Notes: generated by a model not told the origin, from the sequence alone. A DNA stretch of 64,000 bases from Piscinibacter gummiphilus (GCF_002116905.1 NZ_CP015118.1:5394001-5458000), one strand, 5' to 3'. Shown: positions 40,506-50,717, numbered from the stretch's first letter. A program made the numbers and translations.

Positions 40506-41363
40506 ATGCTCAAACCCCTCACCGTCGCCACGGTCCTGGCCCTGTCCGCCTGCGCGGCGCCGATGACCTACGACACCACCCTCGCCTCCTGGGCCGGCGC
40601 CCCCGAAGAGGAACTCGTCCGCGAATGGGGCGCGCCGCTGCGCACCACCGAGGCCGATGGCCGCAGGTCCATCGCCTTCGAATCGCGCCGCATCGCCCGG
40701 GAGCGCTCCCGGACCGGCGATCGGGAGTACGTGAACGTGAGGTTGTCCTGCACCACGACGTTCGAACTGGAGAACGGCCGGGTCGTCGAATGGTCCCACC
40801 GTGGCAACGACTGCCGGCCGCGCCCGTCCGCGAACCGGGACGGCCAGCGTTCCGTGCCCATTTCCGATGAGGACACGCCGGGCGCCCCCGCGATCGTCCG
40901 GGTCGGTCGCACGGGCCACGCAGCGGGGTGCGGGCTGCTCACGCCGGACGACCTGGTCGAACTCGGCGTTCCCGGCGACCTGCGCAACACCCATTCGATC
41001 GAGAAGGGCGACGGCGCGCTCGTGTGCCGGTTCGACCCCGTGTCCGGCAAGCTGCCCTCGGTCACGCTGCTCTTCCTCCGGGGAAACGACCGGCGAATCA
41101 ACCAGTTCAGGACCGACGTCGAGGAGAAGGCCCGCAAGCCGGCACCCACCCGGTTCGTCATGCCCGACGGCTTCTGCGAGGCAGGCGCAAGCCCGGTCGT
41201 GGCGGTCGTCAAGGTCATGGGCGGCACCGCGGCCACCGACCACTCGATCGTGACACTGACGGTGCTGACCTCGGGCCAGCACACGCGGCCGCCCCAAGGT
41301 GCCGAACCTGAGCAACGGGTGATGCAGCGGCTGCTCGATCGGGTGCGCGAGGGCGGAGCATGA
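40506..41363 (+). CDS. Hypothetical lipoprotein
   Basis: 285 residues with a lipoprotein signal (TVATVLALSAC). The first 100 residues resemble small outer-membrane assembly/SmpA-like lipoproteins in pattern: WAGAPEEELVREWGAP followed by a strand-rich stretch with the CTTTFELENGRVVEWSHRGNDC segment, as in many proteins with a BamE-like fold. The remainder is unknown, with cysteines in AAGCGLL, LVCRFD and GFCEAG. It starts 2 bases after the previous lipoprotein and its stop overlaps the M50 protease start (ATGA), tying these genes together. Confidence 0.7.
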   Translation: MLKPLTVATVLALSACAAPMTYDTTLASWAGAPEEELVREWGAPLRTTEADGRRSIAFESRRIARERSRTGDREYVNVRLSCTTTFELENGRVVEWSHRGNDCRPRPSANRDGQRSVPISDEDTPGAPAIVRVGRTGHAAGCGLLTPDDLVELGVPGDLRNTHSIEKGDGALVCRFDPVSGKLPSVTLLFLRGNDRRINQFRTDVEEKARKPAPTRFVMPDGFCEAGASPVVAVVKVMGGTAATDHSIVTLTVLTSGQHTRPPQGAEPEQRVMQRLLDRVREGGA

Positions 41364-41989
41364 CCCTCGGCTTCTGGCAACTCGGCCGCTGGATGGGGGT
41401 TCCGGTCGCACTGCACTGGTCGGCCCTGCTGCCGTTCGGGTGGTGCCTGCTGCACCGCCAGAACGTGCTGGCGGCCCTGTCGAGCGTGCTGGCCTTCCTC
41501 GTGCTGATGGCGGTCCACGAACTGGGCCACGCGGTCGCCGCACGGTCGCGCGGGCTCGATGTCATCGGCATCCGCCTCTACCTGCTGCACGGCGTCTGCG
41601 AGGTCGAGGCGCCCGAGCGGGAGGAGGACGACGTGTTCATCGCCTGGGGCGGCGTGCTGGCGCAGCTGTGCCTGTTCGTGGCCGCCCTCCTCGTCCTCCA
41701 GGCCGCCTCCGCGCTGCTGCCCGGAAGCGCCCCGGTGCTGCAACCCGTCCTGTTCGTCTTCCTCCACGCGAACATCGTCATCGCCGCCCTCAACCTGTTT
41801 CCCATGGCGCCCCTGGACGGGCACCGGGCCTGGCGGGTCCTGCCGCTGCTGTGGCGGGCCGCGCCCCCTCGCCTGCAGGCGCTGGGACGAGGCCTCGGCC
41901 GCGCGGTCGACATCCACCGGCGGCGGCGCATCGAGAAGACGTCGCACGCCGCGGCCAACGAGTTGCTCGACCGGCTGAGGAAGAAGTAG
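41360..41989 (+). CDS. M50 (site-2-type) intramembrane metalloprotease
   Basis: 209 residues. The zinc-binding HELGH motif lies in a predicted membrane helix (LVLMAVHELGHAVAAR, about residues 49-64) and the second ligand motif is NLFPMAPLDGHRAW (about 144-157), matching the family NPxPPLDG pattern. There are about four to five membrane helices. There is no PDZ domain, so it belongs to the short S2P-like class rather than RseP. Such enzymes cut membrane-bound regulators or process small proteins. It overlaps the lipoprotein gene by 4 bases. The substrate may be one of the neighbouring membrane proteins, but that is a guess. Confidence 0.87.
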   Translation: MTLGFWQLGRWMGVPVALHWSALLPFGWCLLHRQNVLAALSSVLAFLVLMAVHELGHAVAARSRGLDVIGIRLYLLHGVCEVEAPEREEDDVFIAWGGVLAQLCLFVAALLVLQAASALLPGSAPVLQPVLFVFLHANIVIAALNLFPMAPLDGHRAWRVLPLLWRAAPPRLQALGRGLGRAVDIHRRRRIEKTSHAAANELLDRLRKK

Positions 41990-42041
41990 CGCACGGCGCC
42001 GTCCGCGCCGGAACTCGAACCCGACCCATGAGGATCCGCAC

Positions 42042-42506
42042 ATGACCATCACGACCCGTCACCTGTTCGCTACGGCAGGCCTTGTCCTCGCCTGCCAGGG
42101 TCCTGCCTCGGCTCAGGAGGTCTTCAAATGCTCGGTCGGCGGCAAGACCGTCTATCAGTCGGCACCTTGTCCCGGGCAAGGCAAGTCGCTCGAGATCAAG
42201 CCCGGCCCGAGCGAAGAAGAAGTGCAGGCCGCGAAGGCCGAAGCCGACGCCCGGAAGGCGAAGCTCCCCGGCACCGTGGCGCCCGCACGGGCACCGCAGC
42301 CCATGGCCGCGGGCCATGCCATCGGCAAGACCGTCGATTGCGCCAAGCTGAACAAGCAGCGGGGCGACGCGTACGGCCGCCGCAACGCCGGCATCCGCGG
42401 GAGCACCAGCCCCAACGTCGACCGCTCCATGGAGGTGATGAACGCCCGGGACGACATCAACCGCATCGAGGCACAGATGGCCAGCGCCGGGTGCGCTCCG
42501 ACCTGA
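42042..42506 (+). CDS. DUF4124-type secreted protein
   Basis: 154 residues with a signal peptide (ending GPASAQ). The DUF4124 core follows directly: EVFKCSVGGKTVYQSAPCPGQGK, with its two cysteines. The middle is a charged, alanine-rich stretch (residues about 55-90) and the C terminus has two more cysteines in VDCAKLNKQRGDAYG and SAGCAPT. Proteins of this type are common in betaproteobacteria and poorly characterised. It lies 52 bases after the protease gene on the same strand. Confidence 0.8.
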   Translation: MTITTRHLFATAGLVLACQGPASAQEVFKCSVGGKTVYQSAPCPGQGKSLEIKPGPSEEEVQAAKAEADARKAKLPGTVAPARAPQPMAAGHAIGKTVDCAKLNKQRGDAYGRRNAGIRGSTSPNVDRSMEVMNARDDINRIEAQMASAGCAPT

Positions 42507-42524
42507 TCGGCCCGCGCGACGCCG

Positions 42525-43421
42525 TCACCCCGCCACCGCCACCACCTCGTCCCGCAACCACCGCTGCGCCACGTGCCCGTGGTTGCGCTCGTGCCAGACC
42601 AGGCACAGTTCGAACCCTTCGACCGGGAACGGGCACGGCAGCACCTGCAGCCCGGCCGCGCGGCCCTTGACGAGGCGCTCGGGCACCATCGCGACGAGGT
42701 CGGAGCGGGCAACGATGTCGGGCACGAACAGGAACGATGCGGCCGACAGCACCACCTTGCGCTGCAGGCCAAGCGCAGAGAGTGCATGGTCCACCGGGGA
42801 CGAGAACGCGCCGCCGGCGGGTGACACGATCACCTGCTCCAGCCGCGCGTAGGCCTTCGGCGTCAGCTTCCCGTGCACGGCCGGATGGTTCCGGCGGGCG
42901 ATGAGCACGTAGCGTTCGTGGAAGAGCGGCCGCATGCGCAGGCCCGGCGGCGCCTCGCTGGGCATCAGCAGCGCGACGTCCACCTCGCCGCGGGTCATCT
43001 GTCCGTCGAGCTGGTGCGGATCGAGGTGGCGCAGCGCGACCCGCACGCCGGGGGCACGCCGCCTCAGCCGCAGCACCAGCGGCTGCAGCACCGCCGTCTG
43101 CAGGTAGTCCGACGCGGCGATGGTCACGGTGATCTCCGCCGTCGCCGGATCGAACTCGAGGTGCGACCCCACGGCGGACCGCACCTGGTCCAGCGCCTGG
43201 CGCAACGGCTCCAGCAGCGCCAGGGCCTTCGCCGTGGGCGTCATGCCCCGCTGGGCGGGCAGCAGCAACGGGTCGCCGAAGTGGTCGCGCAGGCGGCTCA
43301 GCTGCGCGCTGACGGCCGGCTGGCTCAGGTGCAGCCTCGCAGCCGCCTTCGTCACGTTGCGCTCGGCCAGCAGCGCCTCCAGGGTCACGAGCAGGTTCAG
43401 GTCGAGGCGGCTGGTATCCAT
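42525..43421 (-). CDS. LysR-family transcriptional regulator
   Basis: 298 residues. The N-terminal winged helix-turn-helix is clear: DLNLLVTLEALLAERNVTKAA, LSQPAVSAQLSRLRDHFGDPLL. The effector domain spans about 90-295. It is divergent from the quinone reductase gene and very likely regulates it. The start at 43421 begins with MDTSRLDLN, the usual LysR beginning. The palindrome at 43416-43430 overlaps this start codon. The effector is unknown, possibly a quinone or electrophile. Confidence 0.92.
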   Translation of the reverse strand: MDTSRLDLNLLVTLEALLAERNVTKAAARLHLSQPAVSAQLSRLRDHFGDPLLLPAQRGMTPTAKALALLEPLRQALDQVRSAVGSHLEFDPATAEITVTIAASDYLQTAVLQPLVLRLRRRAPGVRVALRHLDPHQLDGQMTRGEVDVALLMPSEAPPGLRMRPLFHERYVLIARRNHPAVHGKLTPKAYARLEQVIVSPAGGAFSSPVDHALSALGLQRKVVLSAASFLFVPDIVARSDLVAMVPERLVKGRAAGLQVLPCPFPVEGFELCLVWHERNHGHVAQRWLRDEVVAVAG

Positions 43422-43430
43422 TCCATGGAT
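43416..43430. promoter_or_regulatory. Candidate LysR box (T-N11-A) at the lysR start codon
   Basis: ATCCAT-TCC-ATGGAT is a 6-bp perfect inverted repeat containing T-N11-A, the general LysR-type binding pattern. It covers the regulator start codon and lies about 82 bases before the divergent oxidoreductase gene, so it could both autorepress and activate. Confidence 0.45.
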
Positions 43431-43511
43431 GGTAGGCCAAGCCGATCGCGATTTCACGGATGGCGGCCGGCTCCCCAGAATCCGGGACATCGCTTCTTCA
43501 ACGCCCGTCCC

Positions 43512-44282
43512 ATGTCCAAGACCATCCTCATCGTCCACGCCCAGCCCGAACCCACGTCGCTGACCCGCACGCTCGTCGACACCGCCGACCACACGCTGCG
43601 CGAGGCCGGCCACCGCGTGCTGCAGTCCGACCTCTACGCCATGGGCTGGAAGGCCGTCGCCGACGCCGCCGACTTCCCGCAGCGCGCCGACCCGGAGCGC
43701 CTGTCCTTCGTCCGCGAATCCGGCCACGCCTACGCGAACGGCCGGCAGACCGACGACGTCGTGGCCGAGCAGGCCAAGGTGCTGGCCGCCGACCTCGTGA
43801 TCCTGCAGTTCCCGCTCTGGTGGTTCGGCATGCCGGCCATCCTCAAGGGCTGGATCGACCGCGTGTGGGCGCAAGGGCTCGCGTACGGCTACCAGGGCGC
43901 CGGCAACCGGCACCGCTACGGCGAGGGCGGCTTCCACGGGCGCCGCGCGATGGTGTCGGTGACCACCGGCGGCCCGGCGGCCGACTACGGCCCGCGCGGC
44001 ATCAACGGCCCGCTCGACCAGCTGCTGTTCCCGATCACCCACGGCACGCTGTTCTACCCAGGCATGTCGGTGCTGCGCACGCACGCGACCTACGGCACCG
44101 GGCGCATCACCCCCGAGGGCGTGGAAGCGGCCAGGGCGGCGTGGCGCACCCGCCTGCAAGGCGTGTTCGACGAAACGCCGCTGCCGTTCCGCGCACAGAA
44201 CGGCGGCGACTTCCCCGACGGCCACGCGCTCGCCGAGCACGTCGCACCCGAGCGCACCGGGTTCGAGGCCCATCTGGCGTGA
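43512..44282 (+). CDS. NAD(P)H-dependent flavin oxidoreductase (quinone reductase, NQO1/MdaB-like)
   Basis: 256 residues with a flavodoxin-like fold. Key segments are KTILIVHAQPEPTSLTRTL at the N terminus (FAD/FMN phosphate loop), LVILQFPLWWFGMPAILKGWIDRV, and VSVTTGGPAADYGPRGINGPLDQLL. These match the NAD(P)H dehydrogenase (quinone) family, which reduces quinones by two electrons and guards against redox cycling. The ATG at 43512 begins just before the first strand. It is divergently paired with a LysR gene, which suggests inducible control by a quinone or similar compound. Confidence 0.9.
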   Translation: MSKTILIVHAQPEPTSLTRTLVDTADHTLREAGHRVLQSDLYAMGWKAVADAADFPQRADPERLSFVRESGHAYANGRQTDDVVAEQAKVLAADLVILQFPLWWFGMPAILKGWIDRVWAQGLAYGYQGAGNRHRYGEGGFHGRRAMVSVTTGGPAADYGPRGINGPLDQLLFPITHGTLFYPGMSVLRTHATYGTGRITPEGVEAARAAWRTRLQGVFDETPLPFRAQNGGDFPDGHALAEHVAPERTGFEAHLA

Positions 44283-44341
44283 CCGAGGCGGCGGCGGCGG
44301 CTTTGGAGTAGTCTGCCGGTTCGAGTTCTCCACCCGCCGCC

Positions 44342-45379
44342 ATGAACCTCCGCGACCTCCTGGGCACCGCCCTCCCCCTGATCCAGGCCCCGATGGCCGG
44401 CATCCAGACGCACGCGATGGCCATCGCGGTGTCGAACGCCGGCGCCCTCGGGTCGCTGCCCGCCGCCATGCTGTCGCCCGACCAGCTGCGCGCCGAACTC
44501 ACCGCGATCCGCGCCGGCACCGACCGCCCGTTCAACGTCAACTTCTTCGCCCACACCAACCCGGCCCCCGACGCGGCCCGCGAGAAGGTGTGGCGCGACG
44601 CGCTGCGGCCGTACCACGCCGAGTTCGGCCTCGACGTCGACAGCATCCCGCCCGGTGCGGGCCGCGCGCCGTTCGACGCGGCCATCGCCGACCTCGTCGA
44701 GCCGTTCCGCCCGCCCGTCGTCAGCTTCCACTTCGGCCTGCCCGCGCCCGAGCTGCTCGCCCGCGTGAAGGGCTGGGGCAGCCGCATCCTCGCGTCGGCC
44801 ACCACGGTGGACGAGGCCCTCTGGCTCGAACGCCACGGCGTCGACGCCGTCATCGCGCAGGGCCTGGAGGCCGGCGGCCACCGTGGCATCTTCCTGACCG
44901 ACGACCTGACCACGCAGGTGCCCACGTTCGCGCTGCTGCCGCAGGTGGTGGCCGCGGTGAAGGTGCCGGTGGTCGCGGCCGGCGGCATCGCCGACGCCGC
45001 GGGCGTGCGCGCCGCGATGGCGCTCGGGGCGGCCGGCGTTCAGGTGGGCACCTCGTACATGCTGTGCGACGAGGCCACCACCAGCGCCCTGCACCGCCGC
45101 GCGCTGCAGAGCGAGGCGGCGCGCCACACGGCACTCACCACCCTCTTCACCGGCCGCCCGGCCCGCGGCATCGTGAACCGGCTGATGCGGGAACTGGGGC
45201 CGCTCTCCCCGTCCGCACCGCCGTTCCCGACCGCCACCGCCGCCATCGCCCCGCTTCGCGCGAAGGCCGAGGCCGCCGGCAGTGGCGACTTCTCCCCCCT
45301 GTGGTCCGGCCAGAACCCCACCGGCTGCAAGGCGGTGGGCGCCGCAGCACTCACCGCCGAACTCGCCGCGGGCTTCTGA
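44342..45379 (+). CDS. Nitronate monooxygenase-like FMN enzyme
   Basis: 345 residues, TIM barrel of the 2-nitropropane dioxygenase family. Seen are PLIQAPMAGIQTHAMAIAVSNAGALGSLP at the N terminus (positions about 12-40), VNFFAHTNP, FHFGLPAPELLARVK, QGLEAGGHRG with the catalytic histidine, and the FMN phosphate loop VVAAGGIADAAGVRAAMALGAAGVQVGT (positions about 215-242). It would oxidise nitronates such as propionate-3-nitronate. The start at 44342 is 59 bases after the quinone reductase stop. The following OsmC gene is 31 bases away. Confidence 0.9.
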   Translation: MNLRDLLGTALPLIQAPMAGIQTHAMAIAVSNAGALGSLPAAMLSPDQLRAELTAIRAGTDRPFNVNFFAHTNPAPDAAREKVWRDALRPYHAEFGLDVDSIPPGAGRAPFDAAIADLVEPFRPPVVSFHFGLPAPELLARVKGWGSRILASATTVDEALWLERHGVDAVIAQGLEAGGHRGIFLTDDLTTQVPTFALLPQVVAAVKVPVVAAGGIADAAGVRAAMALGAAGVQVGTSYMLCDEATTSALHRRALQSEAARHTALTTLFTGRPARGIVNRLMRELGPLSPSAPPFPTATAAIAPLRAKAEAAGSGDFSPLWSGQNPTGCKAVGAAALTAELAAGF

Positions 45380-45410
45380 ACGCCCGCCGCCCCAACCGCT
45401 GGAGGCCCCG

Positions 45411-45917
45411 ATGAACGCCGATCAACTCCGTGCCGCCCAGGCGCCCCTGAAGGAGCGCTACCGCGACACCCCGCAGGCGGCCCTCGTCACCCTCAGCGCC
45501 GAAGGCCGCGCCGGCGAGGGGGTCACGTGCCGCCTCGAGACCGGCAAGGCCCTCGTCGTCGCCGGCCTCCACCCGGCCACCGGCGGCAACGGCCTGGCCG
45601 CGTGTTCGGGCGACATGCTGCTCGAAGCCCTGGTGGCCTGCGCCGGGGTGACCCTCGGCGCGGTGGCCACCTCGCTCGGCATCGAACTGCGCGACGCCAC
45701 GCTGCGCGCCGAAGGCGACCTCGACTTCCGCGGCACCCTCGGCGTCACGAAGGACGTGCCCGTGGGCTTCCGCGACATCCGCCTCCAGTTCACGCTCGAC
45801 ACCGATGCGTCGGAGGAGCAGCTCGCCACGCTGCTGCGCCTGACCGAACGGTACTGCGTCGTCTACCAGACCCTCGCCCATCCGCCGGTCCTGGCGGTGA
45901 CTCGCAAGATCCCCTAG
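45411..45917 (+). CDS. OsmC/Ohr-family peroxide-defence protein
   Basis: 168 residues with the OsmC fold. The two redox cysteines are visible in GLAACSGDMLLEALVACAGVTL, separated as expected on the central helices. Members reduce organic hydroperoxides using lipoyl or thiol donors. The start at 45411 has TGGAGG upstream. It shares its stop codon bases with the convergent DUF779 gene (TAG/CTA overlap of 4 bases), which leaves no room for a terminator between the two genes. Confidence 0.88.
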   Translation: MNADQLRAAQAPLKERYRDTPQAALVTLSAEGRAGEGVTCRLETGKALVVAGLHPATGGNGLAACSGDMLLEALVACAGVTLGAVATSLGIELRDATLRAEGDLDFRGTLGVTKDVPVGFRDIRLQFTLDTDASEEQLATLLRLTERYCVVYQTLAHPPVLAVTRKIP

Positions 45918-46299
45918 ACCCGCCCTTCGGCCTCCAGCGTGGCGAACTCCTCGTCCGTGAACAGGCGCGAGCGCGTGAGGAACCTCAGCCCTTCCGGTCC
46001 CTCCAGCGAGAACATGCCCCCGCGCCCCGGCACCACGTCGATGATCAGCTGGGTGTGTTTCCAGTACTCGAACTGCGGGCCGCTGATGTAGAACGGCGCG
46101 CCGCCGATGTGCCCCAGCAGGCGGTCGCGGTCGCCCACGATGAAGTCGCCCGCCGGGTAGCACATCGGGGCGCTGCCGTCGCAGCAGCCCCCGCTCTGGT
46201 GGAACATCACCGGGCCGTGCTTGCCCGTGACGACGCCGATCAGCGAAAGCGCGGCATCGGTGGCCGTCACCTGCGGCACGGTGGTGGTGTCCGTGTCCA

Positions 46300-46300
<1 letters not shown>
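45914..46300 (-). CDS. DUF779 protein, aldehyde dehydrogenase partner
   Basis: 128 residues of the DUF779 family. Typical segments are HGPVMFHQSGGCCDGSAPMCYP with three cysteines and a histidine (possible metal site), VGDRDRLLGHIGGAPFYIS and QLIIDVVPGRGGMFSLEGPEGLRFLTRSRLF (positions about 85-115). The gene is regularly found next to acetaldehyde-type dehydrogenases of the ExaC/AldB type; here the dehydrogenase stop and this start share one base (TGATG). Its biochemical role is not established. Operon membership is clear. Confidence 0.88.
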
Positions 46301-47820
<1,520 letters not shown>

Positions 47821-47872
47821 GAGTTTCTCCAGGGTTTGCGGGTGGGCCGCGTCGTGCGGCGCGAAACACGGC

Positions 47873-47887
47873 GCAAGGCCCATACCC
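47873..47887 (-). promoter_or_regulatory. Candidate sigma-54 promoter of the aldehyde dehydrogenase operon
   Basis: On the minus strand GGGTAT-GGGCC-TTGC has the required GG and GC spaced by ten bases and a perfect TTGC -12 element; the -24 element deviates from TGGCAC. It lies about 55 bases upstream of the dehydrogenase ATG and 80-150 bases from the palindromes that the divergent activator may bind. Confidence 0.55.
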
Positions 47888-47969
47888 GAAAGCCTCCGGA
47901 CTTACCCGAGGCCCGCTGTGCGGGGCGTGCCCTCGGGCGCAAACTGCGAAGTCCACGCGTCGCATCGGC

Positions 47970-48033
47970 GGTGTCGCACGATGCGACACCGGCGGGTGCG
48001 ACAACGTCGCATGGCGCGAATGCCGTGCGACAC
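47970..48033. promoter_or_regulatory. Palindromic activator sites between aldehyde dehydrogenase and its regulator
   Basis: GGTGTCGCA-CGA-TGCGACACC (47970-47990) is a 9-bp perfect inverted repeat. TGCGAC-AAC-GTCGCA (47997-48011) is a second, shorter one, and GTGCGACAC (48025-48033) is a half-site. The shared unit TGCGACA suggests multiple sites for one protein, most likely the Fis-type helix-turn-helix of the adjacent sigma-54 activator. Confidence 0.65.
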
Positions 48034-48045
48034 CGAGGAGTTGCC

Positions 48046-49884
48046 ATGTCCGACATGCCATCCGGCCTGTCGCGGGTCCAGCAGGCCCGCGAACGCTTCT
48101 TCGACGAAGGCCGCGCCCCCGACGGCTGGGTGCCGCCGCACATCACGCGCTCGTGGATGCGCTGCCGCAGCCAGGGCCCGCGGCCCGAGCTGTGGGTGCC
48201 CATGGCCACCGCCCTCGTGCGCGAGCGCCGCCACGAAGCCCGCTCGCTGCTCGACTGCGCGATGCCCGAACTCGACGGCCTCGCCCAGCACGCCGCCGAC
48301 ACCGGCTGCATCGCGGTGATCTGCGGTCCCGACGGGATCATCCTCGATGAGGTGGGCTCCACCGAGTTCGTGCCGAAGGCCGACCGCGTGGCATTGCGCC
48401 CGGGCGCCGACTGGTCCGAGGGCGCGCGCGGCACCAACGCGATCGGCACCGTGCTCATCGAACGCGAGGCGCTCGCGGTGCTGGGCGGCGAACACTTCCT
48501 CGACCACAACGGGTTCCTCGCCTGTGCGGCAGCGCCCGTGTTCGACGGCGCCGGCCACGTGGCCGGGGTGCTGGACCTGTCGGGCGAACCCTCGCGGTTG
48601 GACGCCCATGCCCTCGGCCTCGTGCGCCTCGCCGCACGGCAGATCGAACACCGGTTGATGCTGGCCTCGGCCCGCGGCCAGGTGCTGCGTTTCCACGCGA
48701 AGGCGGGCCTGCTCGGCACGCCACGAGAAGGGCTGCTGGCGGTGGAGGACGGCCGCGTGGTCGCCGCCAACGGCATCGGCCTCTCGCTGCTCGGCGAGAC
48801 CTGGGACTCGCTGCTCGGCCAGCCGGTCGAGCGGGTGCTCGGCCGCACCTGGTCGCGCATCGATCCGCGCGGCGAGGTGCTCGTGCTGCCCAGCGGCGCG
48901 TCGCTCGTCGCCGGCATCGCACCGTCCGCCCGGCCCGTCGCGGTGTCCGTGCCGGCCCGCGAGGCGCCGCGCCCGGCGCCGGTGGCCGATCCGTTCGACA
49001 CGCTGCTGGCCGTCGCCGTGCGCGTGCTCGACGCGGGCGTGCCAGTGCTCGTGACCGGCGAGACCGGCGCGGGCAAGGAAGTCTTCGCGCAGCGACTGCA
49101 CCACGAAGGCCGGCGCCGCCATGGCCCGTTCGTCGCCGTCAACTGTGCCGCGCTGCCCGAGACCCTGATCGAGGCCGAGCTGTTCGGCTACGACGACGGC
49201 GCCTTCACCGGCGCCCGCCGGCGCGGCGCCCCGGGCCGGCTGCGCGAGGCCGATGGCGGCGTGCTGTTCCTCGACGAGATCGGCGACATGCCGCTCGCGA
49301 TGCAGACGCGGCTGCTGCGGGTGCTGGAGACCCGCGAGGTCACGCCCCTCGGCGGCGGCAAACCCGTGACGGTCGATTTCGACCTCGTGTGCGCCACGCA
49401 CTGCGACCTGCCGCGCCTCGCGGCCGAAGGGGCGTTCCGCAGCGACCTGCTCTACCGCATCGCCGGCTACGGCGTCGCGCTGCCGGCGCTGCGCGACCGG
49501 CCCGACCGCCGCGGCCTCATCCGCAAGCTGTTCGACACACTCGCGGCGCCACGCCGGCTCGCGCTGTCGGACGAGGCGCTCGACCAGCTCGACCGGCATC
49601 CGTGGCCAGGGAACGTGCGGGAGTTGATCCACACCTTGAAGACGGCGGTGGCGCTGGCGCCGGACGGGGGGACGGTGGAGCGCGTGCAGCTCGTCGCACA
49701 TCCCGCTCCCGCGGATCCGGCCCCGCCGGTGGCCGCGCCCGTCGCACTCGGCGACCTCACGGCACAAGCCATCGAACGGGCGCTGCAGGCCTGCGGAGGC
49801 CGGGTCGCCGACACCGCGCGCCAGCTGGGCATCCACCGCAGCACGGTGTACCGCCACCTGGCGCAGCGCCGGCGAGGCCACTGA
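48046..49884 (+). CDS. Sigma-54-dependent activator, AcoR type
   Basis: 612 residues. The N-terminal part (about 15-210) has a GAF-like sensor with ITRSWMRCRSQG and GTNAIGTVLIE, characteristic of AcoR-type regulators; a PAS-like segment follows (about 215-290). The AAA+ domain (about 318-545) has Walker A GETGAGKE, the sigma-54 contact GAFTGA, Walker B GGVLFLDEIGD and the arginine-finger region. A Fis-type helix-turn-helix ends the protein (VADTARQLGIHRSTVYRHLAQ). It should activate the divergent aldehyde dehydrogenase operon in response to an alcohol- or aldehyde-related effector. The ATG at 48046 has GAGGAG upstream. Confidence 0.93.
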   Translation: MSDMPSGLSRVQQARERFFDEGRAPDGWVPPHITRSWMRCRSQGPRPELWVPMATALVRERRHEARSLLDCAMPELDGLAQHAADTGCIAVICGPDGIILDEVGSTEFVPKADRVALRPGADWSEGARGTNAIGTVLIEREALAVLGGEHFLDHNGFLACAAAPVFDGAGHVAGVLDLSGEPSRLDAHALGLVRLAARQIEHRLMLASARGQVLRFHAKAGLLGTPREGLLAVEDGRVVAANGIGLSLLGETWDSLLGQPVERVLGRTWSRIDPRGEVLVLPSGASLVAGIAPSARPVAVSVPAREAPRPAPVADPFDTLLAVAVRVLDAGVPVLVTGETGAGKEVFAQRLHHEGRRRHGPFVAVNCAALPETLIEAELFGYDDGAFTGARRRGAPGRLREADGGVLFLDEIGDMPLAMQTRLLRVLETREVTPLGGGKPVTVDFDLVCATHCDLPRLAAEGAFRSDLLYRIAGYGVALPALRDRPDRRGLIRKLFDTLAAPRRLALSDEALDQLDRHPWPGNVRELIHTLKTAVALAPDGGTVERVQLVAHPAPADPAPPVAAPVALGDLTAQAIERALQACGGRVADTARQLGIHRSTVYRHLAQRRRGH

Positions 49885-49890
49885 CCCCGG

Positions 49891-50643
49891 TCAGAACTCC
49901 TGCACGGTGGGGCGCAGCACCACCTCGTTGATGTCCACCTCGGCCGGCTGCTCGATGGCGTAGGCAATGGCACGCGCCACCGAGTCGGCCGGGATCTGGT
50001 TCTGCTCGTAGAAGGCCTGCACCCCCGCGCGGGCGGCCGGGTCCGTGCTGTGGTCCTTCAGCTCGGACGCCACGGCCCCGGGCGACACGATGGTCGTGCG
50101 CACACCCGCCGGGGCTTCGGCGCGCAGCCCTTCGGAGATGGCGCGCACCGCGAACTTCGTGGCGCTGTAGACCGTGCCGATCGGCGTGAACACCTTGTGG
50201 CCGGCGATCGAGGCGATGTTGACGATGTGCCCGCTCTTCTGCTCGGTCATGACCGGCAGCACCGCGGCGATGCCGTGCAGCACACCCTTGATGTTGATGT
50301 CGATCGTGCGGCTCCACTCGTCGACCTTCAGCGCGGCCAGCGGCGACAGCGGCATGGTGCCCGCGTTGTTGACGAGCACGTCGATGCGGCCGAAACGCTT
50401 CAGCGCCGCGTCGGCCAGCGCACGCACCTGCGCGGCGTCGCCCACGTCGGTGGTCACGGCGATGGCCTGGGCACCGTTCGATTCGAGTTCGGCGACGAGG
50501 CCTTGCAGCCGGTCGGTGCGGCGGGCGGCCAGCACCAGGCGCGCGCCGCGTGTGGCCAGCAGGCGGGCCGTGGCCTCGCCGAGGCCGCTGCTCGCGCCGG
50601 TGATGACGACGACCTTGTCCTGGATGCCGTTGAGGGAGTTCAT
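49891..50643 (-). CDS. Short-chain dehydrogenase/reductase
   Basis: 250 residues, classical SDR. Cofactor motif VITGASSGLGEATARLLA, NNAG motif VLVNNAGTMPLSPL, and catalytic triad: Ser in VNIASIAGHK, then YSATK (Tyr-Lys). The region ARRTDRL after the second strand suggests NADP(H) preference (arginines). The start at 50643 has AAAGGA upstream. It is divergent from the LysR gene that carries a frameshift. The substrate is unknown. Confidence 0.93.
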   Translation of the reverse strand: MNSLNGIQDKVVVITGASSGLGEATARLLATRGARLVLAARRTDRLQGLVAELESNGAQAIAVTTDVGDAAQVRALADAALKRFGRIDVLVNNAGTMPLSPLAALKVDEWSRTIDINIKGVLHGIAAVLPVMTEQKSGHIVNIASIAGHKVFTPIGTVYSATKFAVRAISEGLRAEAPAGVRTTIVSPGAVASELKDHSTDPAARAGVQAFYEQNQIPADSVARAIAYAIEQPAEVDINEVVLRPTVQEF

Positions 50644-50717
50644 GTCGGTTCCTTTCGGGGTGGGTTGGTGACGCAACTATCGGTGCGGCCCTTGTGCCCG
50701 TAAATGGAATCCGGCAG

